A stretch of DNA of 64,000 nt from Sulfurovum sp. NBC37-1 (GTDB lineage: Bacteria > Campylobacterota > Campylobacteria > Campylobacterales > Sulfurovaceae). Both the position numbers and the translations under genes were made by a program. The stretch covers positions 1,922,001 to 1,986,000 of the forward strand of contig NC_009663.1 in NCBI RefSeq assembly GCF_000010345.1, read 5' to 3'. Positions within the stretch are counted from its first letter, which is position 1; every line of letters begins with the position of its first letter. Positions 1 through 8,909 of this stretch are shown one piece after another. The notes under the pieces are model-generated. The model worked only from the letters and a program-made list of their open reading frames with translations, did no database searches and was not told the origin of the DNA.

Positions 1-62
1 GCCGCTGTAGCTCCTGTAGCCAGTACAGCCGCCATACTCGTTATCCACGTTAATTTTTTCAT
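1..62 (-). CDS. Exported protein, N-terminus only (cut by window edge)
   Basis: Reading leftwards from an ATG at 62, the first 20 codons encode a Sec-type signal peptide: two lysines, then a hydrophobic stretch rich in Ala, Leu and Thr ending in an ATA-type cleavage region. An AAGGAA ribosome binding site lies a few bases upstream of the ATG. The rest of the gene is outside the window, so the function cannot be told. A Fur-like box lies just upstream (85-99), which would fit an iron- or peroxide-regulated exported protein, but that is inference. Confidence 0.7.
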   Translation of the reverse strand, partial: MKKLTWITSMAAVLATGATA

Positions 63-84
63 ATTTTTTCCTTATTTATAATTT

Positions 85-99
85 TGATATTTATTATCA
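85..99. promoter_or_regulatory. Fur-family box upstream of the exported protein
   Basis: The 15-mer TGATATTTATTATCA matches the 7-1-7 Fur-type consensus TGATAAT-N-ATTATCA at 13 of 14 defined positions. It sits 23 bp upstream of the start codon of the leftward gene at 62, where a repressor would cover the promoter. Fur and PerR boxes are similar, so which protein binds is open. Confidence 0.5.
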
Positions 100-141
100 T
101 ATTCGTAATGTACCCATTAATTTCTTAACTAATAATTAAAT

Positions 142-156
142 TGATAATTATTATTA
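142..156. promoter_or_regulatory. Second Fur-family box in the divergent spacer
   Basis: TGATAATTATTATTA matches the same 7-1-7 consensus at 13 of 14 positions. It lies between the leftward exported-protein gene and the rightward DUF1538 gene, about 110 bp before the latter's -10 box, so it more likely belongs to the leftward promoter. The surrounding sequence is very A+T rich, which raises the chance of a random match. Confidence 0.4.
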
Positions 157-253
157 ATTAATAGGTTGGCTCCAGGAAGATTGGGAAGTAACACTCCTTT
201 AGAGAAAGACAGGACTTCTCTCTTAACATAGCACAAGCGGAAGTTCTCTTGGT

Positions 254-259
254 TATAAT
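254..259 (+). promoter_or_regulatory. -10 box for a predicted leaderless DUF1538 mRNA
   Basis: A perfect TATAAT ends 6 nt before the ATG at 266, which puts the expected transcription start at or next to the A of the start codon. No Shine-Dalgarno sequence is present before this gene. The same arrangement recurs at three other genes in the window. Confidence 0.6.
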
Positions 260-265
260 TCTTCT

Positions 266-1795
266 ATGAAAGAAAGCCTGAAGATATTTGCCGGGGACCT
301 GAAAAACTCCTTTATGGATCTGCTTCCCATCATCATTGTCGTGGCACTGTTCCAGGGTGCGATCATCCGTGCGGTACCCGACAATCTGCTCTCCATCGTC
401 ATCGGCCTGACCATTGTCGCTGTGGGACTGGCGCTGTTCATTCGTGGCCTGGAACTGGGAATCTTCCCCATCGGTGAGGGACTGGCTGTGGACTTTGCCA
501 GAAAGGGTTCCGCTTTCTGGCTTTTGACCTTCGCCTTCACCATTGGCTTTTCAACGACTGTCGCGGAACCAGCACTTATTGCCATCGCCAACAAGGCCGC
601 CATGATCTCACACGGTCTCATAAACGCCTTCTGGCTGCGTATGACAGTAGCCCTCTCGGTAGGCTTTGCCATTGCGCTGGGCGTCCTGCGTATCCTGCTG
701 GGACATCCTATCTCCTACTACATCATCGGAGGGTACATATTGGTGGTTGCCATTACCTTCTTTGCACCGCCCGAGATCATAGGCCTGGCCTATGACAGCG
801 GAGGAGTAACCACTTCGACTGTAACCGTACCACTTGTTGCAGCCCTTGGTATCGGACTGGCTTCGAGTATCAAGGGTCGGAACCCTGCCATCGACGGTTT
901 CGGCCTTATCGCTTTTGCTTCGCTCACCCCGATGATCTTCGTGCAGCTCTACGGTATACTTGCCTATTCATCTGTAGATTCAGCTACTGCGGTACAGACA
1001 GTCGTCCAGGCCGCAGCGGAGCATACACCAAAAATAGACCATTTTGTCTGGAGCGATCTCTTTTTTGACCTTGTCGGAACCATTAAAGATGTGGCTCCCA
1101 TTATCGCGGTTATCTTCTTTTTTCAGTATATTATTATCAAAAAACCCGTAGCCCATCTGCACCGTATTATTACCGGTATCCTTATGGTGATACTCGGACT
1201 CTATGCGTTTATCGTAGGTCTGGAAATGGGACTTTTTCCCATTGGCGAAACGATCGCATACCAGCTGACCGACATGAACAACAACCTGCTTATCTACCTG
1301 TTCGCTTTCCTCATCGGCTTCTCAACGACCATGGCGGAGCCGGCACTTCTGGCCATCGCCATCAAAGCCGAGGAGATCAGTGAAGGGAACATTAAACAAA
1401 ATGTACTTAGAATGGTGGTAGCATTAGGTGTTGCCATAGGTATCGGTCTGGGTGCTTACCGTATCGTTGCTGGCGATCCAATACATTACTATATCATCGC
1501 AGGGTATATATTTGTGATCATATTTACCTATTTTGCACCAAACTATATCGTACCCATCGCCTACGACAGCGGCGGTGTGACCACTTCGACCGTTACCGTA
1601 CCTTTGGTCGCGGCATTGGGATTGGGGCTGGCAGAAAATATCGAGGGGCGTAATCCGCTCATCGACGGTTTCGGTCTCATCGCCTTTGCTTCCCTCTTCC
1701 CTATGCTGACGGTCATGGGGTACGGAATACATGCGGAGTACTATAAAAAACGTCTTTTGGCGCAAGAAAAATCAACAGAGCAGGAGGAGAAATGA
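266..1795 (+). CDS. DUF1538 family membrane protein, two-fold internal repeat
   Basis: A 509-residue polytopic inner-membrane protein made of two homologous halves, about residues 1-250 and 260-500. Each half carries the same motifs: GLE-x-G-x-FPIGE (near 61 and 319), GFSTT-x-[20 protein letters not shown] (near 175 and 433) and GRNP[13 protein letters not shown]. This duplicated layout is typical of the DUF1538 family and suggests an inverted- or tandem-repeat transporter or channel; no substrate is known to me. The gene overlaps the PII-like gene by 4 nt (ATGA) and a CBS protein follows, so the three form an operon. Its start has no ribosome binding site but a -10 box 6 nt upstream, so the mRNA is probably leaderless. 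Confidence 0.85.
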   Translation: MKESLKIFAGDLKNSFMDLLPIIIVVALFQGAIIRAVPDNLLSIVIGLTIVAVGLALFIRGLELGIFPIGEGLAVDFARKGSAFWLLTFAFTIGFSTTVAEPALIAIANKAAMISHGLINAFWLRMTVALSVGFAIALGVLRILLGHPISYYIIGGYILVVAITFFAPPEIIGLAYDSGGVTTSTVTVPLVAALGIGLASSIKGRNPAIDGFGLIAFASLTPMIFVQLYGILAYSSVDSATAVQTVVQAAAEHTPKIDHFVWSDLFFDLVGTIKDVAPIIAVIFFFQYIIIKKPVAHLHRIITGILMVILGLYAFIVGLEMGLFPIGETIAYQLTDMNNNLLIYLFAFLIGFSTTMAEPALLAIAIKAEEISEGNIKQNVLRMVVALGVAIGIGLGAYRIVAGDPIHYYIIAGYIFVIIFTYFAPNYIVPIAYDSGGVTTSTVTVPLVAALGLGLAENIEGRNPLIDGFGLIAFASLFPMLTVMGYGIHAEYYKKRLLAQEKSTEQEEK

Positions 1796-2142
1796 AATTC
1801 ACAGCACTCATAGCCATCATCCAGGACAAAGATGAAGAAGATGCGATCAGGGTAGCCAAAGAAGCCGGCGCGGGAACCGTTACCATCGTACACGGAAGGA
1901 ACATAGGGTTGCAGGAGAAGAAGGTTTTTTTCGGCCTCACCCTGGAAGAGAACGTCTCCGTACTATTTTTTATCCTTCCCAAACGGCTCTCCATGAGGGT
2001 CATGAAGGCGCTCCGCCTTGCTTTCGATCTTGACAACCCCGATAACAGTGGCCTTGCCTTTACCCTTCCATTAAGTCATGTGGCAGGACTGGACAATGAT
2101 GAACTTCACAAGTTCGAAGACGATATTAAAATTACCCTATAG
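1792..2142 (+). CDS. PII-like (nitrogen regulatory PII superfamily) protein
   Basis: 116 residues with the small alpha/beta ferredoxin-like pattern of PII-like proteins: [10 protein letters not shown] start, a V-x-IVHGRN segment and a second strand ending FILPKRL. It lacks the classic GlnB uridylylation loop signature, so it belongs with the divergent PII-like proteins that sit beside transporters rather than with GlnB/GlnK. It overlaps the DUF1538 gene by ATGA and has a strong GGAGG site. By analogy with PII-like partners of other transporters, it probably gates or senses for the DUF1538 protein; the ligand is unknown. Confidence 0.75.
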   Translation: MKFTALIAIIQDKDEEDAIRVAKEAGAGTVTIVHGRNIGLQEKKVFFGLTLEENVSVLFFILPKRLSMRVMKALRLAFDLDNPDNSGLAFTLPLSHVAGLDNDELHKFEDDIKITL

Positions 2143-2152
2143 GAGATAAGAG

Positions 2153-2551
2153 ATGTTAGTAGAAGCAGTTATGACACCCAAAGAGAAACTGGTCATAGTC
2201 TCACCTATGGCCCCGGTAAGAGAAGCGCTCAACCTTATGAAAAAGCACTCCGTACGCTCAGTCATCGTGGACAAAACAAAACCGGACAGCGCCTATGGCC
2301 TGGTAACCTTCAAAAATATTCTGCAAAGTATTGTTGCGGAAGACGGTGATATCGACCTTCTCAATGTATACGATATCGCTTCAACACCTGCCTTCTCCGT
2401 TTCGGCAAAACTGAACGTAAAGTATGCCGCGCGAATGATGGTCAAAAGCAGTATCAAACGTCTTCTCGTACTTGACAACAATGAACTTCAGGGTATCCTG
2501 ACCATGACCGATATCATCGGTATACTAATGGAAACGGTCGAAGCGCAGTAA
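2153..2551 (+). CDS. CBS-domain pair protein
   Basis: 132 residues made up of two CBS motifs: one from about residue 5 (MTPKEKLVIVSPMAPVREAL...VRSVIVD...YGLVTFKNIL) and a second from about 75 (FSVSAKLNVKYAARMM...IKRLLVLDN...GILTMTDII). CBS pairs bind adenine nucleotides and act as energy sensors. It follows the PII-like gene by 10 nt with an AGGAGA site, making a DUF1538 / PII-like / CBS operon with two candidate nucleotide-sensing subunits for one membrane protein. It ends 2 nt from the convergent kinase gene with no visible terminator. Confidence 0.85.
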   Translation: MLVEAVMTPKEKLVIVSPMAPVREALNLMKKHSVRSVIVDKTKPDSAYGLVTFKNILQSIVAEDGDIDLLNVYDIASTPAFSVSAKLNVKYAARMMVKSSIKRLLVLDNNELQGILTMTDIIGILMETVEAQ

Positions 2552-2553
2552 GA

Positions 2554-3753
2554 CTATTTGTCGCGAAAGGTAAGGATAAACGTACTTCCTTCGCCTTTTT
2601 TGGAGTCAAGTTCCAGTTTGATCTTGTACTTTTCGCAAATGGAAAGCACGATATCGAGTCCTATGCCAAAGCCGCCCCTCTCTTCATTTGCCCGGTGGAA
2701 CCTTTTGAAAATATCTGACTGCTTTTTCTTGTCTATTCCTATACCCGTATCTTTGACCTTCAGGGTATTATCCTTGAGTGTGATGGTCACACTGTCCCCC
2801 ACATCCGAGTATTTGATGGCATTACTCAGAAGGTTGTCTATGAGCCTGTAGGCACTCTGCTGGTTCATATGGATCAAGGTAGGCTCAAGATCCAATTCCA
2901 TACGGAGACGCTTGGATGCGGCAAGGTCACGTACATATTCCACACGAGCTTCAATGATCTGATCGAGACGAAGCCATTCATCGGGTTCGACCTTCCCTTC
3001 AAGCCGATAGGTCAGAGAACTGTACATGACACTCAGGCGCTTTGCGCTCGCCTCAAGTCGTTTACGTTTTTTTTCATCAATACCCTTGAGACTCTGCACC
3101 GTCATAAGTATGGCGGAAACCGGTGTATTAAGTTCATGGGTCGTGTCCGCGATGAAACGGTTGAGAGACTCTATCTGCTCTCTGACCGGCTGCAGGAACA
3201 ATCTTCCCAGAAAATATCCGACAACACCCATGAGAATGAAAGAGAGGACCAGATAGCCGATGATCTTGATACGCAATGCCTGTATCTGGGCAGAGAGACC
3301 ACTCTCTTTCAGAACAATATACTTGATGCCCATATGCACACTTTTGTTACGTGTTACAGTATAGCATTGGTCATTTTCAATATAAAAATCTTTCTCGAAA
3401 TTTACAGGCTCTTTGATCTCCGTATAGATCGGATTTCCGTCTTCATCATAATAGCCCACTTTAAAACGGCAATGTTTCAGACCTTTCAAAAAGGATTTAC
3501 GTTCCGTCACTTTAATTCCGCCATTGACATTCAGCATCGCTTTGAGTACGATCTCGGAAAAGATCATACGCGACTGGTACATCATCTCGAATTTAGTTGC
3601 TGACTTCATGGCAGCTTTGTTGTTCTCAAAGAAGAGATAGCCGATAATGGCCAGCAACACAAAAACAGACCCAAGATATAGCGTCAGAAAACGGACCAGC
3701 GATCTGCGCTCATACGATGTTAAAACGATAACCCTCTCCTTTGATATTGTCAA
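2554..3753 (-). CDS. Sensor histidine kinase of a two-component pair
   Basis: 399 residues: a transmembrane helix near 20-42, a periplasmic region of roughly 120 residues, a second helix near 165-188, a HisKA domain with the H box TTHELNTP, and a HATPase_c domain with N box (NLLSNAIKY), G1 box (DTGIGI) and G2 box (GFGIGLD). It is the partner of the OmpR-type regulator just upstream. The only start in frame is a TTG at 3753, which lies 44 nt inside the end of the regulator gene. An AAGGAG sequence lies just after that TTG but has no standard start codon in this frame behind it, so the exact start is uncertain. Confidence 0.9.
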   Translation of the reverse strand: MTISKERVIVLTSYERRSLVRFLTLYLGSVFVLLAIIGYLFFENNKAAMKSATKFEMMYQSRMIFSEIVLKAMLNVNGGIKVTERKSFLKGLKHCRFKVGYYDEDGNPIYTEIKEPVNFEKDFYIENDQCYTVTRNKSVHMGIKYIVLKESGLSAQIQALRIKIIGYLVLSFILMGVVGYFLGRLFLQPVREQIESLNRFIADTTHELNTPVSAILMTVQSLKGIDEKKRKRLEASAKRLSVMYSSLTYRLEGKVEPDEWLRLDQIIEARVEYVRDLAASKRLRMELDLEPTLIHMNQQSAYRLIDNLLSNAIKYSDVGDSVTITLKDNTLKVKDTGIGIDKKKQSDIFKRFHRANEERGGFGIGLDIVLSICEKYKIKLELDSKKGEGSTFILTFRDK

Positions 3754-4363
3754 AATACTCTTTTTCGAACATTTTTCTCAGGTTTTTGATATAGGTTCTG
3801 ATGGTCGCATGGGTAGGAGTACTGTCATCGTTCCACACATTCTCAATGATCTCGTCGCAGGAGACGATCTTGCCCGTATTGCGTATAAAATACTCCAGGA
3901 CCTGTGCCTCCTTCTGCCGTATCTCTATCACTTCATCGTCGATGATGATCTGATGCGCTTTGGGGATGAATTTCATACCGTCGAACTCTATTTCTTCCTG
4001 AAGACGGTATAGCCGAATAATATGTTCTATGCGGGCGCGCAGTTCTTCAAGTTCGAACGGCTTTTTCAGGTAATCATCTGCACCAAGATCAAAACCTTTT
4101 TTCAAGTCATCTATACCTGCCAGTGATGTAATGTAAATGGCCGGGGTCGTATTGCCTATTTCACGAAGATAGGAGAGGATCTCAAAACCGTCTATATTGG
4201 GAACGTTAACATCGAGAAGCAGCATATCATACCGATTCTCACCTATGGAATCCAAAGCCTTTTCACCATCATAAAAACTCTCTACTTCATACCCGTTCTC
4301 GGTCAGGAACTCCTCTATGATCTCCTGTAAAATAATATCATCTTCAAGCAATAAGATCTTCAC
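3710..4363 (-). CDS. OmpR-family response regulator
   Basis: 217 residues: a receiver domain with the acidic pair EDD at 7-9, phospho-acceptor Asp51 (LLLDVNVP) and a conserved KP, then a winged-helix DNA-binding domain ending near GEGYRF. I chose the GTG at 4363 because it gives the canonical VKILLLEDD start and has an AAGGA site 6 nt upstream; the ATG farther upstream would add an unlikely 20-residue extension. It pairs with the overlapping downstream histidine kinase. The target genes are unknown; the neighbouring lipoprotein and outer-membrane protein are candidates on position alone. Confidence 0.92.
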   Translation of the reverse strand: MKILLLEDDIILQEIIEEFLTENGYEVESFYDGEKALDSIGENRYDMLLLDVNVPNIDGFEILSYLREIGNTTPAIYITSLAGIDDLKKGFDLGADDYLKKPFELEELRARIEHIIRLYRLQEEIEFDGMKFIPKAHQIIIDDEVIEIRQKEAQVLEYFIRNTGKIVSCDEIIENVWNDDSTPTHATIRTYIKNLRKMFEKEYFDNIKGEGYRFNIV

Positions 4364-4435
4364 TTCTATCCTTCTGTATGGTATGCAGATTTTGTACCAT
4401 ACTCTCTGTGTAGTACGATACACAAAAGGTTTGGC

Positions 4436-4441
4436 TATAAT
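4436..4441 (+). promoter_or_regulatory. -10 box for a predicted leaderless lipoprotein mRNA
   Basis: A perfect TATAAT ends 6 nt before the ATG at 4448, with no Shine-Dalgarno sequence in between. This is the same spacing as at 254-259, 28716-28721 and 34463-34468. Confidence 0.6.
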
Positions 4442-4447
4442 AGTTTT

Positions 4448-4636
4448 ATGAAAAAATATATACTATTATCTATACTGACTTTGATTTTTGTATCGGGGTG
4501 TACACAAGTTGTTGCGGCACCCATCTCCGTTGCCGGTTCAGTGGTAGGTGCCGCAATAGATGTTACCGGTTCTGCTGTGGGTGCAGCCGTGGATGTCGCC
4601 ACCTCCGGAAGCGACAAAGAAAAGGACGAAAAGTAA
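4448..4636 (+). CDS. Small Ala/Val-rich lipoprotein
   Basis: 62 residues: a lipoprotein signal with the lipobox VSGC (Cys at 18), then a repeat of the type V-x-GS-x-VGAA-x-DV present twice, and a charged tail ending KEKDEK. The repeat could form a short amphipathic or glycine-zipper-like segment. It has its own promoter and stands alone between the two-component genes and the convergent chorismate mutase. The function is unknown. Confidence 0.75.
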   Translation: MKKYILLSILTLIFVSGCTQVVAAPISVAGSVVGAAIDVTGSAVGAAVDVATSGSDKEKDEK

Positions 4637-4641
4637 AGAAG

Positions 4642-4941
4642 TTAAAAACTTTTTGCGTTGTTGAATTCAGCGATCTCGCTCTCTACCATCGCATCTATCA
4701 TGCGAACATAAAGGTCATTGATGAGATTGGGTGAGAGGCCAAGGTCTATGGCTTGCTGGCGGACACGTGAGATCACATCGGAGATCCTCTCCTCCGCTTT
4801 CACTTCATCCACACTCGTCTTGAAATGTGCGATCTGCTTGATATAGTCATTGCGTTTTGCGATCAATTTCACGATTTCCTCATCTACTTCATCTATCTTT
4901 TTTCTTGCTTCCTCAAGAGTAGTACATTTATCAATTTCCAT
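4642..4941 (-). CDS. Chorismate mutase, AroQ type
   Basis: 99 residues, all helical, with the AroQ pattern: ARKKIDEVDEEIVKLIAKRNDYIKQIAHFK, then EERISDVISRVRQQA and a final helix. This stand-alone domain would convert chorismate to prephenate for Phe/Tyr synthesis; isochorismate pyruvate-lyase is the alternative in this fold. I placed the start at the ATG at 4941, which has an AAGGAG site, rather than at the ATG 21 nt upstream. It is a monocistronic gene convergent with the lipoprotein, whose stop is 5 nt away. Confidence 0.8.
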   Translation of the reverse strand: MEIDKCTTLEEARKKIDEVDEEIVKLIAKRNDYIKQIAHFKTSVDEVKAEERISDVISRVRQQAIDLGLSPNLINDLYVRMIDAMVESEIAEFNNAKSF

Positions 4942-5007
4942 ATTTATGCTCCTTACTTCCATTATTTTTTAAATTATTATATCCTAAAAAATCTAATATA
5001 CTTTGGC

Positions 5008-5094
5008 TATAATACTTTCACGAACAAGGATACTACAAGCTTTTTTTCAAATAAAATGTAAAAGCGATATACCTGCATGGGCTTTTACCCCATG
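5008..5094 (+). promoter_or_regulatory. Promoter and switching hairpins in the leader of the outer-membrane protein gene
   Basis: A TATAAT at 5008-5013 starts a leader of about 100 nt. It holds two mutually exclusive hairpins: GTAAAAGC (5058-5065) with GCTTTTAC (5081-5088), and CATGGG (5076-5081) with CCCATG (5089-5094). The second uses the 3' arm of the first as its loop. The Shine-Dalgarno AAGGA lies at 5110-5114, outside both. This could be a regulatory switch or simply a processed leader. Confidence 0.4.
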
Positions 5095-5119
5095 TTCATT
5101 AAAAACGCAAAGGATACAG

Positions 5120-6040
5120 ATGATAAAATCGCATTATTTCAGTATGGCGGCCATTACAATACTGGGTCTAAGCTCGGCAGCATATGCGGGAGCAGAATCG
5201 AATCACTATAAACAACTCATAGGCACCAGTATTTTCAGTGCAAATAACCTTTACCTTCAAACCGGTTGGTATGATATGGATGGGAGCGATACTGGGAATG
5301 ATCCAGAAATGACCAACAGCAATTTTGTGGGAACTTACATCTTCGGTGAAAACAGTGATACTTGGCGTCCTTTTGTAACCGGCGGCTTTGGCTTTGCCGA
5401 TATTCAGCAAGATCAATCCACTGTAGCAGGCTCTACCGGGAATATTGATTTGGATTCCTACTACTACCAATTCGGTGGTGGTATCAACTATAATCCAACA
5501 TCTAATATTGGCTTGGCACTTGGGGCTACATGTCTATGGATGAACACTGATGGGGACTACAATGGTGCATCAGACGGTATGCGCTACTACTTCAACCAGA
5601 AGAGTGACACATCTACCTATGATCTCTTTGCTACTGTTGGTTACCATACAGAGATAAACGGATATAAACCCTATGTCGGATTAACGCTGCATTACTTATC
5701 TATTAATTACGATTTTGACCTGTCCGATACGAATGGCTGGAGTACTGACCTCGAGGCTGGCGTTTACACACCTACATTGACTACATGGCTTGATCTGCCT
5801 GTACGTGCCAGACTTTTTGCTACTGCTACCTTGCTTGATGATGATCTCTCTACTGATATACTCTTCGATAATGCTTATAGTGGTGGTGCAAGACTGCTCT
5901 GGAAAGTCGGTCCTATGATTCATATTTTCAACGATGCATTTAAAGAGACGGAACTTGGTCTCAATCTTCAAGGTACCGTGGGAGACAACGACCTGAGTGG
6001 CTGGAAAACCAGTCTCGCATTCTATATCGCAAAATTCTGA
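5120..6040 (+). CDS. Outer-membrane beta-barrel protein, unknown role
   Basis: 306 residues with a signal peptide ending SSAAYAGAES and alternating polar/aromatic strands through to a C-terminal FYIAKF, the terminal-Phe ending of barrel proteins recognised by BamA. Aromatic girdles and acidic turns (DMDGSD, DTDGDYNG-like) are typical of 10-12 strand barrels. I used the ATG at 5120, which has AAGGA 6 nt upstream; upstream in-frame codons lack a site. It is monocistronic, with a leader that can fold two ways and a strong terminator after it. No specific family was recognised. Confidence 0.75.
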   Translation: MIKSHYFSMAAITILGLSSAAYAGAESNHYKQLIGTSIFSANNLYLQTGWYDMDGSDTGNDPEMTNSNFVGTYIFGENSDTWRPFVTGGFGFADIQQDQSTVAGSTGNIDLDSYYYQFGGGINYNPTSNIGLALGATCLWMNTDGDYNGASDGMRYYFNQKSDTSTYDLFATVGYHTEINGYKPYVGLTLHYLSINYDFDLSDTNGWSTDLEAGVYTPTLTTWLDLPVRARLFATATLLDDDLSTDILFDNAYSGGARLLWKVGPMIHIFNDAFKETELGLNLQGTVGDNDLSGWKTSLAFYIAKF

Positions 6041-6124
6041 TTTAATCTTCTATTGTTGCATTCCATATTGAACCCTATGGAATGTGAACTTATGTACTAC
6101 TCAAAAACCACAAAAATCATGGCA

Positions 6125-6166
6125 TAAAAAAAGCCCGGCTTCCCGAAAGGGAGCCGGGCTTTTAGG
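6125..6166. terminator. Bidirectional rho-independent terminator
   Basis: An A tract, the arm AGCCCGGCT plus TCCC, a GAAA loop, GGG plus AGCCGGGCT and a T tract: a GC-rich 12-bp stem with one bulged T, flanked by A and T runs on both sides. It lies between the convergent outer-membrane gene and dnaK and would stop transcription from either direction. Confidence 0.9.
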
Positions 6167-6194
6167 TTTGAAAGTTTAAAACTTTGCAACGGTC

Positions 6195-8078
6195 TTATTC
6201 AACCTCTGCATCGATGACATCGTCATCGTCCGCTTTCTTTCCTGCGTCTGCAGCACCCTGCTGACCACCCTGCTCTTTGGCATACGCCGCTTCGGCAAGT
6301 TTGTGGCTCTTCTCAGTCAAGGCTTTGACCTTCTCATCGATCTGCTCTTTCGTAGCATTGTCATCTTTGAGAACTGTCTCAAGATCAGCGATCGCCGCTT
6401 CAATGCCCGCTTTTTCATTCGCATCGAAGTTTTCACCAAGGTCGTCAAGCGATTTTTTGGTCTGGTGGATCAATGCATCCGCCTGGTTCTTCGCCTCAAC
6501 AACCGCTTTACGTTTTTCATCTTCCGCTTTGTGCGCTTCGGCATCCTGAACCATTTTTTCGATCTCTTCATCAGAAAGTCCTGACGAACCGGTGATCTTG
6601 ATCTCCTGAGATTTACCTGTACCCTTGTCTACTGCCGATACGGTCAAGATACCGTTCGCATCAATATCGAAAGTTACTTCGATCTGTGGTACACCTCTTG
6701 GTGCTGCCGGGATGTCTCTCAGTTCAAACATACCAAGTGATTTGTTGTCTTTGGCGAATTCACGTTCTCCCTGGAGAACATGAATACTTACTGCCGGCTG
6801 GTTGTCTTCCGCTGTAGAGAATATCTGTGATTTCTTCGCAGGGATAGTTGTACCTTTTTCAATGACTTTTGTCATCACACCGCCCAATGTTTCGATACCA
6901 AGGCTCAACGGTGTCACATCAAGAAGCAATACATCTTTAACATCACCTGCAAGAACACCACCCTGGATCGCCGCACCAAGTGCAACAACTTCATCAGGAT
7001 TCACAGACTTGTTAAGCTCTTTGTTAAAGAATTTCTTCACTTCTTCCTGAACCAACGGTACTCTGGTGGAACCACCGACCATAACCACTTCTTTGACATC
7101 GTTCTTGCTCAGACCGGCATCTTTCAGTACTGCTTCGATCGTTTTGATCGTCTTTGCCACAAGGTCACCGATCAGTGATTCGAACTTCGCTCTTGTAATT
7201 TTTGTCACAAGGTGCTTTGGCCCGCTCGCATCTGCCGTAATGAACGGAAGGTTGATCTCAGTTTCTGTTGCAGAGGAGAGTTCTTTCTTCGCCGCTTCTG
7301 CAGCATCTTTTACCCTCTGAAGCGCCATAACATCCGCTTTGATATCGATACCACTTTCAGATTTGAATTCATCGGCTACATAGTCAATGATCCTGTTATC
7401 AAAGTCGTCACCACCAAGGAATGCATCACCACCGGTTGCCAATACTTCGACAACCCCGTCACCAGTTTCAAGTGCTGTAACGTCGAACGTACCACCACCA
7501 AGATCGTATACCACAATCTGCTCGGCTTCTTTTTTGTCAAGACCGTAAGCCAATGCTGCCGATGTAGGCTCGTTGATGATTCTCAATACATTCAATCCTG
7601 CAATCGTACCGGCCTCTTTTGTCGCTTTTCTCTGCGCATCATTGAAGTATGCAGGTACTGTAATAACCGCATCGGTTACCGTTTCACCAAGGTATGCTTC
7701 CGCATCCTCTTTCATCTTCATCAATACTTTTGCAGAGATCTCCTGAGGCGTATATGTTTTACCCGCTACCTCAATCGCACACGCACCGTTTCTGTCTATA
7801 ATATGGTAAGGAAGTCTCTCTTTTGCTTCGTTCGCTTTTTCCTCTTCACACATAAGACCCATAATCCTCTTGATAGAGTAGATCGTCTTTTCCGGATTCG
7901 TTACCGCCTGTCTTTTTGCAGATTCACCAACAAGGACTTCACCTTTGTCTGTAAATGCCACGATGGAAGGTGTTGTATTTTTACCTTCTTTGTTGGCAAT
8001 GATCGCCGCTTCGCCGTTTGTATACACTGCCATTGCAGAGTTTGTTGTTCCTAAGTCAATTCCTAATACTTTTCCCAT
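6195..8078 (-). CDS. dnaK: Chaperone DnaK (Hsp70)
   Basis: 627 residues, full length. The nucleotide-binding domain opens with [14 protein letters not shown] and carries DLGGGTFDV and the GGSTRVP motif; the linker [14 protein letters not shown] leads to the substrate-binding domain and an acidic tail ending [11 protein letters not shown]. It folds proteins in the cytosol with DnaJ and GrpE. It is the second gene after grpE, with an unusual 221-nt spacer that holds hairpins. A strong AAAAGGAA site precedes the ATG, and the shared terminator lies at 6125-6166. The upstream promoter has HspR-type sites. Confidence 0.99.
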   Translation of the reverse strand: MGKVLGIDLGTTNSAMAVYTNGEAAIIANKEGKNTTPSIVAFTDKGEVLVGESAKRQAVTNPEKTIYSIKRIMGLMCEEEKANEAKERLPYHIIDRNGACAIEVAGKTYTPQEISAKVLMKMKEDAEAYLGETVTDAVITVPAYFNDAQRKATKEAGTIAGLNVLRIINEPTSAALAYGLDKKEAEQIVVYDLGGGTFDVTALETGDGVVEVLATGGDAFLGGDDFDNRIIDYVADEFKSESGIDIKADVMALQRVKDAAEAAKKELSSATETEINLPFITADASGPKHLVTKITRAKFESLIGDLVAKTIKTIEAVLKDAGLSKNDVKEVVMVGGSTRVPLVQEEVKKFFNKELNKSVNPDEVVALGAAIQGGVLAGDVKDVLLLDVTPLSLGIETLGGVMTKVIEKGTTIPAKKSQIFSTAEDNQPAVSIHVLQGEREFAKDNKSLGMFELRDIPAAPRGVPQIEVTFDIDANGILTVSAVDKGTGKSQEIKITGSSGLSDEEIEKMVQDAEAHKAEDEKRKAVVEAKNQADALIHQTKKSLDDLGENFDANEKAGIEAAIADLETVLKDDNATKEQIDEKVKALTEKSHKLAEAAYAKEQGGQQGAADAGKKADDDDVIDAEVE

Positions 8079-8299
8079 TTTTGTTCCTTTTTATTTTGTT
8101 TATACGTTTTATTTTTATTATTATACTTGATCTTCCAGTGATCCCGATGCTACTTTAGTTGCATTGAGTTACTTTCTATCAAGTTTTATTTCGCGGTGCC
8201 CTCCAGCCTTTGCGGGTCGCTTCACTCCACTTTGCCTACAGTGGTCTTCCTAAGACATCACCTTCGGTTCCAAGCCTATAAACATGAAGCAGTTCACGT
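8079..8299 (-). other. Structured grpE-dnaK spacer
   Basis: 221 nt without a supportable gene between two genes that are usually almost adjacent. On the mRNA strand it can form a 60-nt hairpin closed by ACTTGAT/ATCAAGT (8125-8184), with an inner ATGC/GCAT pair, and a CCACT/AGTGG hairpin farther upstream inside a more GC-rich block. Possible roles are mRNA processing, stability control between grpE and dnaK, or a small RNA. There is no A/T tract to make it a terminator. Confidence 0.45.
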
Positions 8300-8854
8300 T
8301 TACTTAGCGGTGCTCACCATTGCCGGTCTTAAGACACGGTCTTTAATGGTGTAACCCTTTTGCATCACCTGGACGATATCATCCGTTTTATGCTCGTCGC
8401 TGTCCACCTGCATGATCGCCTGATGTACTTCAGGATTAAATGTACCCTTGGACTCTATCTCTTTAATACTGTTCTTCTCAAGCACCTTCTTGAGCTGCTC
8501 ATAGGTCAGTTTCACACCTTCCTGCATCTTTTCAAGAACTTCAGCAGCATTCTCTTTATTTGCACCTTCTATAGCACTGAGCGCATTCTCGAATGAATCC
8601 AGTACTGCCAGAATATCTTTGGCAAAACTTTCATTTGCATAGGCAACTGCATTCATCTTGTCTTTTTCCAGACGCTTCTTCGCATTCTCGAAATCGGCAT
8701 GGGCTCTGATATATTTGTCTTTATATTCCGCTGCTTCTGCCTGGGCAGCTTCCACCGGATCTACCTCTTGATCTTTCTTCTCATCACTCTGAGCTTCTTC
8801 TACCAACTCTTCGTTCTGAGTCTGTTCAAGATCTTTTTCTGTCTCTTGACTCAT
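8300..8854 (-). CDS. grpE: Nucleotide exchange factor GrpE
   Basis: 184 residues: an acidic, Glu-rich N-terminus (about 1-40), a long coiled coil (AAEYKDKYIRAHADFENAKKRL) and a C-terminal beta domain with FNPEVHQAIMQV and GYTIKDRVLRPAMV. It releases ADP from DnaK. It is the first gene of the grpE-dnaK operon. hrcA, which often precedes grpE in relatives, is absent here; control appears to be by HspR-type sites at 8920-8940 and 8970-8990. Confidence 0.97.
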   Translation of the reverse strand: MSQETEKDLEQTQNEELVEEAQSDEKKDQEVDPVEAAQAEAAEYKDKYIRAHADFENAKKRLEKDKMNAVAYANESFAKDILAVLDSFENALSAIEGANKENAAEVLEKMQEGVKLTYEQLKKVLEKNSIKEIESKGTFNPEVHQAIMQVDSDEHKTDDIVQVMQKGYTIKDRVLRPAMVSTAK

Positions 8855-8909
8855 TAAAGACCTCCTTTTTTTCTAAACTTTTGCACCTGTAATTTAAATG
8901 CTTAAAATT

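Noticed and set aside
7212-8054. 280-codon plus-strand ORF opposite dnaK
   Set aside because: It is the mirror of highly conserved DnaK codons; Cys/Arg/Phe-rich translation without any domain and no ribosome site.
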